This document shows positions 45,390 through 56,472 of a stretch of DNA of 64,000 nucleotides, one piece after another. Origin of the DNA: Branchipolynoe longqiensis (taxonomy: Eukaryota; Annelida; Polychaeta; Phyllodocida; Polynoidae). The stretch covers positions 86,546,614-86,610,613 of the forward strand of contig CM059187.1 in the NCBI GenBank assembly GCA_030323885.1, in the 5' to 3' direction. Position numbers and translations under genes: made by a program. Under the pieces are notes generated by a model. That model was not told the DNA's origin, made no database searches, and saw only the letters and a program-made list of their open reading frames with translations. The stretch's first letter is position 1; each line of letters starts with the position of its first letter.

Positions 45390-46766
45390 ATGTCTTCATT
45401 CACAGTATCAGAGGAATGCCTAAAAGAACTATTTCTTGCAAAAGTTCGCATCAACGACGCACTCACAGTCGAGGCCCTACTTTCGGAAGGCCTGTCGCCG
45501 ACGATCTGCGACGAGTGCGGCGACACATCGCTTCACATTGCTGCCTCGGAGGGCCACCTCAACGTGCTCCAGCTCCTTCTCAAGCAGAACATCGACCTGC
45601 GCGTGCGCAATGTCGTCGGGAAGACGGCAATGTTGTGCGCCGCGAGCAGTGGACACGCGAGAGCATTGCGCATGATTCTTGAGAAGGCCAAGTACAATAA
45701 TGTTGACTTACTCAACAACCGGGACAAGCACGGAGCCACGGCGTTGGCGACCGCCGCCACGGAGGGTCACGTGGCCGTGGTGGACGTCCTGCTGGGCTGC
45801 GATGGAGTCCTGCTCGACGTGGCGGACAAGATGGGCCGCACCCCACTGCACCGGGCCTTGCTCTTCGAGCAGCTCGACGTCTTCTGGATGCTGTTTCGAG
45901 CGGGTGCCAACCCGGTGAACTGGGACCATCGGCGGACGACGCCGCTCATGTCGGCCGCCATCCGCGGGTACACAGACGTGGTGCAGGCGTTGCTCGAGGC
46001 CAGCATAAAAAATGTGGACGCCGTCAACTCGGAGGACTTCACCGCCTTGCACATGGCGGTGCGGATGGGCTCGGTGGCGATTGCCAAGGCACTCATTGGA
46101 GCGGGCGCCAACGTGAATCTGTATGACAACCTGCGCCTCACGCCCGTGCTGTGGGCGGCGCAGTATGGCAAGCTGGAGCTCACCCGGCTCCTGCTGCTCG
46201 AAGGTGGCTGCGACCCACATTGGACGGACATCAGGGGCAGGAACCTGCTGCACCATGCCGCCTTCTTTGGTTGGGCCGACATCATCGAACACCTGCTCAT
46301 GCGAGGCATGGACGCGAACTTGCCGAGCATCTCGGGCAACACCCCACTCATCCTGGCATTGCGCAACAGCCACTTCCACATCGTTAAACTCATGATTGAC
46401 CACAACTGTGATATCACGGTGCCGTCGTGCTTCCAGCAACGCTTCTCGTCCCTTCTCATCCTGACACTAGAGCGGGGCAGGTTGGACCTGTGTGAGCTGC
46501 TGTACAGAGCCGGCTGTTCGCTTTCCCAGCTCGGGGTGCAGCAGGTCGACCCATTGCACCCGCTGCACCCGACCGGGGTCCTGCCCCGGGACTGGATAAA
46601 TGGCATCATCAATGTACCGCGGTCTCTCCAAGACATCTGCAGGGTTGCATTACGGCACAATCTGGGTCATAACCTGAGATTTCTGGTCACCAAACTACCA
46701 ATACCACTTTCACTTAAGAAGTTTCTGTTGATAGACGAAGTTCAATGTCAAAAAGGAAAAAAATAG
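45390..46766 (+). CDS. Ankyrin repeat and SOCS box (ASB-family) protein
   Basis: A single open frame of 458 codons. The ATG at 45390 follows an in-frame TAA nine bases upstream. Ten ankyrin repeats are visible, starting near residues 44, 77, 115, 149, 182, 216, 249, 283, 316 and 353, with signatures such as GDTSLHIAASEGHLNVLQLL and GRTPLHRAL. Residues about 410-450 (RSLQDICRVALRHNL ... LPIPLSLKKFLL) fit a SOCS box with its Leu-x3-Cys-Arg elongin-binding core. Known role: ASB proteins are substrate adaptors of elongin B/C-cullin 5 ubiquitin ligases. The target here is unknown. The exon is GC-rich in an AT-rich neighbourhood and has no intron in its 1.4 kb. A strong splice acceptor (ending 45405) lies inside the first codons, so the true N-terminus may be spliced on. 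Confidence 0.92.
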   Translation: MSSFTVSEECLKELFLAKVRINDALTVEALLSEGLSPTICDECGDTSLHIAASEGHLNVLQLLLKQNIDLRVRNVVGKTAMLCAASSGHARALRMILEKAKYNNVDLLNNRDKHGATALATAATEGHVAVVDVLLGCDGVLLDVADKMGRTPLHRALLFEQLDVFWMLFRAGANPVNWDHRRTTPLMSAAIRGYTDVVQALLEASIKNVDAVNSEDFTALHMAVRMGSVAIAKALIGAGANVNLYDNLRLTPVLWAAQYGKLELTRLLLLEGGCDPHWTDIRGRNLLHHAAFFGWADIIEHLLMRGMDANLPSISGNTPLILALRNSHFHIVKLMIDHNCDITVPSCFQQRFSSLLILTLERGRLDLCELLYRAGCSLSQLGVQQVDPLHPLHPTGVLPRDWINGIINVPRSLQDICRVALRHNLGHNLRFLVTKLPIPLSLKKFLLIDEVQCQKGKK

Positions 46767-47207
46767 CATCTAATTTGAAATCGCAGGTGTCTTTGTATTT
46801 TAGCATTTTACTGAGAATGTATGAATTGCTCTTTAATGTAGCAACATATTTTACTCCCTTTTTTTTCCTTTAAAAACAAAAAAAAATCCCGCGCAGGTCA
46901 TAGCACTTGCCTGCCTTGTTGGTCGAGGCAAGTTTCCCAACTGCATCTTGTAAAAGACTAATCCTATGGTCTCAAATCTTGAAATGGTTGGTTGTTTGAT
47001 CTATGATTGGTATTTAGGAAAACTACGCACGCTCGGAGGGGGGGGGGGGGAAGAGATAGGTTAGGTTATATCATTGATCCTACATTAGCTCAGCATGTTT
47101 GAGTTGCTATTCCTGATTGTGTTCGCACCAAATATGGAATTGTTGTGACTTTCTATAATTTTATTTTATATTCATACATCACTTTGCATCTATTACTGAC
47201 AACATAC

Positions 47208-47213
47208 AATAAA
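47208..47213 (+). terminator. Probable ASB gene poly(A) signal
   Basis: AATAAA lies 440 bases past the ASB stop, before the convergent CZIB gene. Confidence 0.4.
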
Positions 47214-47521
47214 ATACATTTCTCTTGTTTATACACATATTATGCAATTTGGTTAAATAACGCTTAGGTTGTCTTTTTCCACTGAATGAAATTCTTCTTT
47301 ATTAAACATGACATAACACAATTTTTCACGTTACAGAGATTCCATTATCCTGTATCATAATGGGGTTTTCATACACTACAAACGGTAGATGAGAAATAGC
47401 CAATTAACCACACATAATCAATTGCTGCACTCATTTTGTTCTCATATCACCTGTAAGGAATAATTTTACAATTCTAAGTGCTATCGAATCTACAAATCCA
47501 TTATTCTTTCAATAGCATACA

Positions 47522-47539
47522 TTTATTGAAACATTTATT
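47522..47539 (-). terminator. Possible CZIB poly(A) signals
   Basis: Two minus-strand AATAAA hexamers (47527-47522 and 47539-47534) lie about 310-330 bases past the CZIB stop. Confidence 0.4.
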
Positions 47540-47850
47540 TCATATAATTAATTTTGCATTTAAAAAAAATTACGAGTCAGTTGGAGATATATTATGCAAT
47601 TCCAAGCAATGTGAATGTATAGAATGTAATACTGTTTAACAGTACTAAACATCGCCTTTCTCATTGATCTTGTTCACTCGAGTTGGTGGTGCCATATACA
47701 ATATTTAGCAATGGGTCTAAGCCCCCCAGTTTAAGGGCCTATATTAAAAATACACGTACGTCTATCCACATTATATCGAGATGAAGAAAAATGAAGGAAG
47801 ACTCAGAACATATAGCGAGCATATACAAATGAAGATACAGTGTCTTGGTG

Positions 47851-47928
47851 CTATGCCCGTACAAATTTACTTTCTATCTCATATATTCCAACAGCGTCCT
47901 TCTTCTTCTCATCGTAGTCACTCCAGTC
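47851..47928 (-). CDS. CZIB: CZIB terminal exon (residues 135-159)
   Basis: The acceptor is CTCCTTATAG. It encodes DWSDYDEKKKDAVGIYEIES, then KFVRA and TAG at 47853-47851. Human ends HQFVKC, so the terminal Cys is replaced here. Confidence 0.93.
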   Translation of the reverse strand, partial: DWSDYDEKKKDAVGIYEIESKFVRA

Positions 47929-50900
47929 CTATAAGGAGAAAAATATCAAATCGGTCTCAAACTTCACAGGAAGATATTAAAGGTTATCCCAATGGGTTCT
48001 CACTAGTTTATTATCACACTTTACATTGTAATAATATGCGGTTATTTTTAAACACGCCTAACCTTATATTATATAAAGTGAGCTGCATAGTGGATTCTGC
48101 TATGAAGTATTGTATAGGTAAGGTTACCACTAACAAGGAATTAAAAATTAGCGGTTCAGTCAACGCATGATAATGGTAGGCGGGCTCGGAGCGCCACCTG
48201 GCGGATCGACTTGAATAACAAAGGACAGTACTAGTCCGACTAGCGTTGGGCCCTAAGAAGTGACACCCTGAATAATTGCCCTTTTGACTATGCTTCGTTA
48301 GTGTTAGTGTTAGCATTAGCATTTAGGACCTTGTTTTGTATACATACGCTACACAAAAGAATTTTAGTCCGATCCAGATATTCTATAAAAGATCGGTAGG
48401 GCGTGGCGTTCGCGGGGTGGGGGGTGGAGGGGGGGGGGGAGTTATAGTTTAAATGTATTTGATCATTTCTAAGGCATTGCATAAGCTCTTGTTTATAATA
48501 TATTCGTCGTGGTAGTTTGTGTATTCAATTCCTAGGAAATATCAAATAAGATCTTGTGCTAAACCAAAAACACGTAAGTTCACTAAAATAGCATTACAAT
48601 GTATTTATGTCAAAACGAATATATGTTTCATAACTTACACCTTCCGTTAGATCAACTTCAAACGGGGTGCCAGTGTCTGAACCCTCAGCCAGGAAACCAC
48701 ACTGAAATAAATAATAGCGATAGATTCATGGATAGTCTAATGGTAGGCCCTATGTCTCGACTCTCCATTAAAAAATGCATTCAGCGTCGATTATATAACA
48801 TACTTCAGCAACTATTCTTTTTGTTTTTTTGTTTGTTGTTTTACGTCCTAGCAACATCTAAGGTCATACCAGGATGGGGGTAAGCAAATATCACAACTAA
48901 GGACGCGGAAATTCAGTGTTCAAACTACCATCGGAACAGGAGTAGATAAGTGCATTTCACTGTCGATATGATAACCTCAGACTTACCCGAGGAGAAAATG
49001 CAATCGGTTCAACACCTCGGCATTCAAACGTGACTATAGACTTGAAGAGTGGGAAATCAGAATCATTATAGCTGCGTAGTGTATCTTTCAAGATGTCTGA
49101 AAAGACAACGATGAAACGCTTTACATGCTATGCCATTGCTACCTGTTGCCATTCATAAGTCATTGTCGAAGCTACTCTAGTTAAAAGCTAGTCGCTATAT
49201 TTATGTAGATTTCATAACCTTTCGCACCCCCTCATTTACAAACGGGTCTTAATTAATGTGTAACTATATTTGTCAATAGGGCCGGAAGGCCAGTGCCTTA
49301 GCGCTGGTATCTGATTCAGATGAATACATCACTTGAACAATACATGTACATAAATATATCTATATTGTTTGCCTTATTTAATAGGCACAAGACTAGTAAG
49401 AATATTTGGTAGGCTTTGTATAATCATAAGAACTTCGAGAAGTTAATCGGACTTGGCTTTGTTGAACTATTAAATAATAAACGTGATTTCTACGGACATA
49501 AAAATATATTGGTTTAAATTAAAATATAAGTCGCTAACGGAACTGTATTATTTACTATATTCATTTGGAATGATAGCTAGTGCATACCTAGGGAATTTTC
49601 TCTGGAGCACAGCTTGCACTTGAGCACCATACTGGCCGCTCCACGGCCTCCCTTCAAGGGTTGGCTTTCCTGAAATGAGCAGGCTAACTTACTTAAACTA
49701 TCTAAATATATTACAGTTCCATTGTTAGATATTGGCAGTATGACTCCTATAGCCCTTATTTATCATTTTATGTCGCGTTTATTTATATACTTTTCTCTTA
49801 AAAAATCCCCCCTCCCCTTAAAGAAAAATGGGGAATTTAGATCTGAAGGACACCTAAAATCGAGGCTTTTCAACTATTCTTCTCGAAACAGATTAGCCAA
49901 TAACTTAAATGAGGGGAAAGGTATATAATTATATTACCACGTTGTTCATGTAACTGTGTTCTCAAGATATGCTTTTCAATTTGATCTTAAAAGTTATGTA
50001 CCTAATAAGATTTAACCAGTTGGAGAATAAACTAATGTTATTGGGAATCTTATAGTCCCCTCTTTAATCTAGGCAATCTCAAGACGTTGGCAGAGCAATT
50101 CTCCTGTAAATAATATCTCAGTTGCAAAATTGTAACACTAGCATAAATGAACAGATGGGATGCTTGTGACAAGACTTGGTGTTAATGTCTCACTCTTAAG
50201 CTTTTATATAGAACGTGCAAACTTAATGAATACAACAACTTCAACAACAATTACGTACCAATAAATCTAAATAAACCCATTCCGGTGTTTCCTCTCCACA
50301 ATTGGCACACTTCAACTGCAAGTCAAAATAACAAATTAATGTTCATGTTTAAGATGTTCAAATGATTCCAATTTGGCAATCATAAAGTATAAGTGGTGCT
50401 TCATATGGGACGATGATTTATAAATAATTATCAACATGTCGTACAAGTTCTAATGACACACACACGTTGGATTTGTGATTGTAATTAGATTAGATTAGGT
50501 TTAGACAACTTCATTGTCGCGTGTAAATTGTGTCGGGGAGGCGGGTGACTGTGATTTAAGATGCTGGATCCTGTACGTATTAAAAACAAAAGCATTTGTC
50601 ATATATAATAAATAACCAAATCTAAGGATCAACTGTTCAGTTTTGTGTTATATAAAAAGTGATCTACATTTTATCTGATAGAAGTCCTACCATAATATAG
50701 CTACCATCGACCATTAGGAAATGCATATACTTCGGCATTAGTTATTTCAAAACTTAATAACAGTAGATAAAATATTGACCTCCCGTAGACGAAACAGGGA
50801 GGCGGGCGGTCGAGTGAGTTGTCAATATTTTCTAAATCCAGGAAATATTGTATTTTTTATGGTTATACTATTTACTTTCTTTGATATTAATATGGAATGA

Positions 50901-53900
50901 AAGTTGGCCCATACTAACATATATATAAAACGATTGTAACTTATTAAATTTGTGTTTAAAACTTGACTGGTTCAACTATCCTGGGTTAGGCTAACCCTAG
51001 CCATTTTTTGTGCGCCTTTTTTTTCTTAACCAAATTTGTGGACCTTTTATTCTGAGACCCCCCCCCCCATCACCTATTTTCCTAGATAAAAGATTCACCC
51101 CTAACCAGAGTACTATTTTCCCTAGTTAGTCCCACAGCACTGTCTCTTAAGACAGGGTCTGCTGGTTAACTTATTAAAAACAAAATTGTCGGAAGCCTGG
51201 GTTATGGATATAACCCCATGAATTTGCTATCTAATATGTTAAATATATGGTTTCAATGCCTGTTAATCATAGCACACTATTTTTAAGTGATGCATTTATA
51301 TGAATTTAGGTAAATTAATACACTTTAAAAGTCAAATCGAAAACTTTCTGCGACCGCAACCATGGGTTTTTGCATTCTATACCAATTTCCTGATTTAACA
51401 CTGTTTGTTATAGATCAAATACTGCACATTGGAATAATTTCCACAGTTAATTCCTATTTGAGGCAGTTTTTGTTTGGACTTAGACATAGATTCCTGGGTA
51501 ATAATCCAATCTAGGTCAGGAAATAGCCATTTTCATTGGCTGAGGTAGACAACTGGTACAAACATGGAGGATATACTTCATGGACTCTTATCACCTCAAA
51601 CTGATTTTGTGTCATTATGCCTTGATCGTATGTGATTTGAACACTCTGGAGAGTATATAATATGTCGAGGGAAACATATACAATCAAATTGTAGCTATTG
51701 GATTTTAATCAACATAAGCTAGGAATGCCAAACTAAGACCATTAACAGTGAGACACATTTTCCCCAATTTTTACATAGGGTTGTAATTCACCTCTTAATA
51801 GATTCAGAGGTGAATCTTTTATCTATGGTGTATCATATATTGGTGGGTTCGTGAACAGTACGCGACATTGGCAAAGGCAAAGTAAAGTATCACTATCTAC
51901 TCCATCCCATAGATAAAAGATTCACCCCATACTTACAGTAGGGGTGAATGACAAAGTAGTCTAAATACGGATGAAAATAGCTTTAGTATGGAACAGGAAG
52001 TAGAATCTCTTGCTCCAGTATCAAATGACTACTTATATTGGCACAGAGTTAGTGAAATGGGAGAGAATGCAATAAGACAAGATGGCGACAATAGAATGCT
52101 GTAGATAAAAGATTCACCCCGTACTTATAGAAGGGGTGAACGACAATGTAGTCTAAATACTGGCGAAAACTGCTTTGGTCGTAATGCTCGCATTGCGGTT
52201 GATGCGAGGCGAGGGAGGACCCCCCCCCCCCCTCTCTCCTCCAGCCGTTGGCCATTGCATAATAGCCCGCTCTTCCTTCCCTTAAAGCCAGCCCCGAGGC
52301 CGCCTCAGGCCACTCGCCCTCCTGCCTCCAGACACTCCGCTCCTCCTTACAACCGGAAGTGGAACCCCTGGTTCCAGTAACAAATGGCTACTTATATCGG
52401 CAGAGAGTTGGGTGATATGGGAGAGAATGCAAAAAGACAAGATGGTGGTGATAGAACGCCACCAATTTCACTTTTAAAGTCCATTAAACTACATGTTTTA
52501 TTATATTTTTCAACCCAAAAGTAGCGGGGAAATATGAAGACATATACAGTATAGTTATACGAATCTTACCTGGGTACAGATGATGGATAACTGTTGTTTT
52601 CCCGAGGTACAAGCCTTGGATAGTCGTGGTTTGACTCGACTGGGAAGCAAATTTCTGTACACGAGGACCGCGCTCTACCGATTCGGCCACCGCGCTCGGT
52701 ACAATATTATCGCTGTGTCACCTCACCAATTAAACGTTATTCTAAATGAATACTAACTATATTTACTCAAATTAGGGTAACACATATCTCTTGGTTCATA
52801 AAAACACATTAATATGAAAACAAAAGTGTCATTATCCTAGTAATAACACAACAACTAAGCCAAAACTCACCTTGAACCACACAGCGTGTCGCTGTGCTTG
52901 GATTTATGCTAATTGCCTGAACCTGGATGTGCTTCCTTCTCCCTCGGCCACGAGTAGCCTGAGGCGTAGTACCAAGGTAAAATAAAGAATATATTTTGCT
53001 TCTTAAATTAAGAATTTATCAGCTCAGTTCATTTTCCTACCATGTCGAAATTCTTGGCCAGTTTTTCTAATGGGTTGGTTTTCACCCCTACAAGTACGGT
53101 GTGATCTTTTATCTAAAAATGCTGTCGATTTCACTTTTAAAGTCCATTAAACTACATGTTTTATTATATTTGTCAAATCAAAAGTAGCAGGTAAATATTA
53201 AGATATGTGCGTAGAATATATTTTGCTCCTTAAATTAAGAATTGATCTGCTCATTTCATTTAGCCAGCAAGTAGATATTTTCCGCCAGCTTTTATATACG
53301 GTTGTTCCCTCTAGATAAAAGATTCACCCCATACTTGTAGTTGGGGTGAAAAAGAACCTCATGGCGAAAAAGTCCGACATGATGGGGAAATGAACTGAGC
53401 TGATAAATTCTTAATTTAAGGAGCAAAATATATTTTTCATATATGTCTTCATTTTTACCCGCTACTTTTGAGTCGAAAGAAATAATAAAGTGAAATCCAT
53501 GACGTTCTATTGTCACCATATTGTCTTCTTGCAATCTCTCTCAGTTCACCAACTCTGTGCTAGAGACTTGCAAATCCGCGTGTACGGGTCCTTCACGCCT
53601 CCCTCCATAGGAAAAACTTTACCACACAGCGTGCAAACACCCCTTATAAAACATTGTTTTTCTCACATTTTATGTATCAACAGTACAAATGTTGAATGGT
53701 AATTCGAATGTTTAAGATATCAACATTCTGGTAGGACATTTTCCAGGAAAAAATATGCAGGAGTTCAGCTGAGAAAATTCCTCAAGAGTCACCAAACTTT
53801 GAGAGCTCATCCCTGCTAATCGGTAAATGTCACCCATATAAAATTAATATAATATTGTTGTTAAACATGTTATCTGTGTGTGTGCCAGGCGATTTGTTTG

Positions 53901-55327
53901 TATCTGGTGTGATTTAAGAGTTTTAGCACTTTTTTTGACACTCACCTCTGCCTTGCGCCAATTGGCATTCACGCCTTGGTGCAGCTGAGATGAGATATCA
54001 GGTCAAAAGTCCTGCCCATATAAACCAATGTAGTTACTGTGAGGTAAATAGCCCATTTTTGGGGTACATTATACACCATAACATTGCTTCTACTTGATAT
54101 ATTAGGTCCATACATATGTCAAATTATAGGTCTTAAAGTCCTTTATCAGAATACATTTGTTTTGAAAACCTATTTGATATTTGACATTTTTCTGTGCCGA
54201 TATATGTAGCCATTTGATACTGGAACCAGGGATGCTACTTCCGGTTGCATACTAAAGCTCTTTTCACCAGTATTTAGACTACGTTCTCGTTCATCCCTAC
54301 TACAAATATAGGGTGAATCTTTTATCTAGTTACTCCCCTACTCTGGCTACTGGAGTACGAAGTGAATCTTGTATACTTATAGTATATACATGCCCATGGC
54401 TATAGAGGGAGTGCATGTGATGTCATCACTCAGCAGTCAGCCATCTTGGATTATGAGCACCCTCCCTAGTCATGTTCTGAATGCATGCAGATGCAGTAAA
54501 ACAGAGTTTTCTTGTGTTCTGGGCAGTTTACATCCAACCATATTTTTGGCCAATGTGTTTACTTACAGCACTTTACTTTAGCAACAACTTGAGGCAAAAC
54601 TGCTCAAAACAGTGACAAATAAACCAACAAATTAGTAAATAAGCAGTGTAGGCAGTTGCAAGCCTTCTGTATGTAATCCAATATGGCCACCGAAGGTTGT
54701 CTTGTGACATAATTACGCCCCCTCTATGCATCATGATAGCACTATAGAGGGAGTGCACGTGACGTCATTACTTAGCAATCCGCGGTCAGCGGGCTGCCAT
54801 CTTGGATTACGAGCACCCACCCCAGACATGTTGTGAATGCATGCAGATGCAGTAAAACATAGTTTTCTTGTCTTATGGGAGGTTATGGGCAGTTTACATC
54901 CAATGTGTTTACTTACAAAGTTACAGCACTTTAAGTTTAGCAACAACTTCTGAGACTGAGGCCAAACTGCCCAAAACAGTGACAAAAAAAAAAAAAAAAT
55001 CAGTAAATAACCACAGTGCAGGCAGTTGCAAGCTTCTGTATGTCATCCAATATGGCCACCGAAAGTTGCCTCGTGACGTCATTCCACCCCCTCTATTGCA
55101 AGTATTGGTAGCTCTCCTATTTTAGTATTTATCGCCCAGTCTTACCTTCAAATACCACCGAAAGTCATCTCCATCGTGTCTCAGATTGGTGACATTTTCC
55201 AAATTAGCTTTCAACTGTAAGCTGATTTTCTGGAAAATACAAATATATAAAAAAGTTAACAATAGAATATCAATATTTTCACTATGTGTTAAACTGAAAT
55301 CAACATCGCCCACTTACTTACCACCAT
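47851..55327 (-). CDS. CZIB: CZIB, CXXC motif zinc-binding protein, UPF0587 (gene span)
   Basis: Seven minus-strand exons join in frame to 159 residues; human CZIB (the former C1orf123) has 160. The start is M-V-K-I-S-L-Q-L-K against human MGKIALQLK. Two CXXC pairs, Cys33/Cys36 (KCANCGE) and Cys67/Cys70 (KCKLC), are the zinc ligands known in the family. Other matches are DDFRWYL at about 23, LKGGRGAASMV at about 54, a conserved FECRGVEPIAF block at about 100, and DWSDYDEK with VGIYEIESKFV at the end. The fold is known but the biochemical role is poorly defined; the protein is soluble. The gene is tail to tail with the ASB gene, and its 5' end lies about 3 kb from the divergent zinc transporter. 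Confidence 0.95.
48639..48701 (-). CDS. CZIB: CZIB exon 6 (residues 114-134)
   Basis: The acceptor is TTTATTTCAG and the donor is GGT/GTAAGT; 21 codons. An alternative donor two bases upstream would put a stop in the next exon. It encodes CGFLAEGSDTGTPFEVDLTE and Gly. Confidence 0.92.
48826..48884 (-). mobile_element. SINE family 2 tail fragment, reverse
   Basis: TTACGTCCTAGCAACATCTA and AGGTCATACCAGGATGG. Confidence 0.55.
48987..49096 (-). CDS. CZIB: CZIB exon 5 (residues 77-113)
   Basis: The acceptor is GTCTTTTCAG and the donor is CGG/GTAAGT; it enters in phase 1 and leaves in phase 0. It encodes DILKDTLRSYND and FKSIVTFECRGVEPIAF. Confidence 0.93.
49588..49669 (-). CDS. CZIB: CZIB exon 4, second zinc pair (residues 50-77)
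   Basis: The acceptor is CTCATTTCAG and the donor is GTATGC; it leaves in phase 1. It encodes ESQPLKGGRGAASMVLKCKL and C-S-R-E-N-S-L with the second CXXC pair. Confidence 0.95.
50259..50315 (-). CDS. CZIB: CZIB exon 3, first zinc pair (residues 31-49)
   Basis: The acceptor is TTTGACTTGCAG and the donor is TTG/GTACGT; 19 codons. It encodes LKCANCGEETPEWVYLDLL with the first CXXC pair. Confidence 0.95.
51085..51823. mobile_element. GATAAAAGATTCACC element K, copy 1
   Basis: GATAAAAGATTCACCCC at the left and GGTGAATCTTTTATC at the right, each next to TA (51083-51084 and 51824-51825). TA targets suggest Tc1/mariner. Confidence 0.7.
51912..52101. mobile_element. Element K, left-arm duplicate
   Basis: TA then GATAAAAGATTCACCCC and a GGGGTGAA hairpin. 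It ends directly at the next TA/GATAAAAG copy. Confidence 0.65.
52104..53113. mobile_element. Element K, copy 2
   Basis: TA at 52102-52103 and 53114-53115. The left arm folds as TTCACCCCGTACTTATAG/GGGGTGAA and the right arm is inverted. A SINE family 2 head lies inside. Confidence 0.65.
52600..52710 (-). mobile_element. SINE family 2 head, reverse
   Basis: CGCTCTACCGATTCGGCCAC and GGTTTGACTCGACTGGGAAG are the complement of the tRNA-like head at 13601-13680. Confidence 0.65.
53314..54326. mobile_element. Element K, copy 3, opposite orientation
   Basis: TA at 53312-53313 and 54327-54328. The internal order is the inverse of copy 2 (CCACTTCCGG-type word, ACTACTTATATYGGCAGAG word). Confidence 0.65.
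54403..54726. mobile_element. TAGAGGGAGTGCA MITE, first of a tandem pair
   Basis: TAGAGGGAGTGCATGTGATG at the left and ATTACGCCCCCTCTA at the right. Confidence 0.8.
54745..55095. mobile_element. TAGAGGGAGTGCA MITE, second of a tandem pair
   Basis: Same ends, with TGACGTCA close to both termini. Internal sequence closely matches the first copy (GAATGCATGCAGATGCAGTA). Confidence 0.8.
55146..55229 (-). CDS. CZIB: CZIB exon 2 (residues 3-30)
   Basis: The acceptor ends TTTTCCAG and the donor is AAG/GTAAGA; 28 codons, phase 0. It encodes KISLQLKANLENVTNL and HDGDDFRWYLK. Confidence 0.95.
55322..55327 (-). CDS. CZIB: CZIB exon 1 (Met-Val)
   Basis: ATGGTG followed by the donor GTAAGT. Only two codons are in this exon. 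The 5' UTR lies to the right (55328 upward); its end is not determined. Confidence 0.85.
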
Positions 55328-55859
55328 GTTGACGATCTAGACGCATTTGTTTTCTACGACGGTTACACGGCGTACGCCACGACATCCAAACGAATTAAAC
55401 ATTAATTCTTAAAGTGCCACAAGGTGACAGCACCGCTTTGCCTCTGGAGATTTATTTTTATGACATCTTACACTCCGTTACGTTACCATGTAGACAATTT
55501 GTTGTTTTGTTTAGGTATCTGAAAAGATGTCAAATGTAGTTTTTGTTTGTTCACCCCTCAGAGGTCTGTGGTTCAGGATGCACTCACATGTCACCATGCT
55601 CCTAACCTAGATAACTTAGGTTGGTTCCCGCCCCAAAAGAGGGCACCACGGTCACCCTGTTTCCTGGCTTTCTGCACAGATGTCACTACTGAAACAGGTT
55701 AACCGAGGTAGGAGGCCTACGCCCATGGAGAGTAGGCCTGGGTAATTTGATTCAGAAGGCCCTGCTGTTTATGTGAATAACTTGAATAGTTCCAAAGTTA
55801 AAGATTACATTTGTTGCCATGATTTGTTCACAATTTGCAATATTGCCACATGAAAACTG

Positions 55860-56472
55860 TGAGACACAAAACATAACTTAGGACACTTTATGACCGATGA
55901 CTTTAGAGATGACAGGGATATTAATAGACAGTGTAGCAAGTTATATGCTCAGGGAAATATGCTCATCAGGAAATTTCATATGTGTACAGCTGATGTGAAG
56001 GTAAATTTATTTAGAACTTTCTGTACTCCCTTGTATACTGCCCAGATTTGGTGGAACTATAGAATGTATAGCATTAGAAAATTGAATGTAGCATATAATG
56101 ACATTATGAGGTTATTACTGCGGCTACCTAGGTATCACAGTGCTAGTCAGCTGTTTGCCAATATTGATGTGCCAGCCTTCCAGGCTGTTATCAGGAATCT
56201 AACATTCAAATTTATTACTAGACTTGACAAGTCAGAAAATGTTATAATACAGGGACTTGTAAAAATAGAAGAGAGTGATCTCAGATTTACGTCTGCCATA
56301 TGGAGGCATTGGTACAAACTACTGTATGGAGACCAACATTTTGATATTGGTTAGTATGGTAGTATTCATACTATTACTTATATCCTATTCACATTAATTT
56401 TTATATCTACCTACTATGGACCAAATTATGTAACTACCATAATCCTGAGTCTGAAATAAAGAATTGAATAAC
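55860..56472 (+). pseudogene. Non-LTR retrotransposon C-terminal fragment
   Basis: An open frame to TAG at 56352 encodes LGHFMTDDFRDDRDINRQ, LYAQGNMLIRKFHMC, VKVNLFRTFCTPLYTAQIWW and RLLLRLPRYHSASQLF. This order (DDRDI to LPR) is typical of the region after the reverse transcriptase in LINEs common in marine invertebrates. It is 5' truncated. The tail ends AATAAAGAATTGAATAA. Confidence 0.85.

Noticed and set aside
45708..46660. Two long antisense open frames (243 and 297 codons) over the ASB exon
   Set aside because: They lie opposite the GC-rich ankyrin frame, whose codon bias keeps the other strand open. They have no domain and are full of Arg/Ser/Cys.
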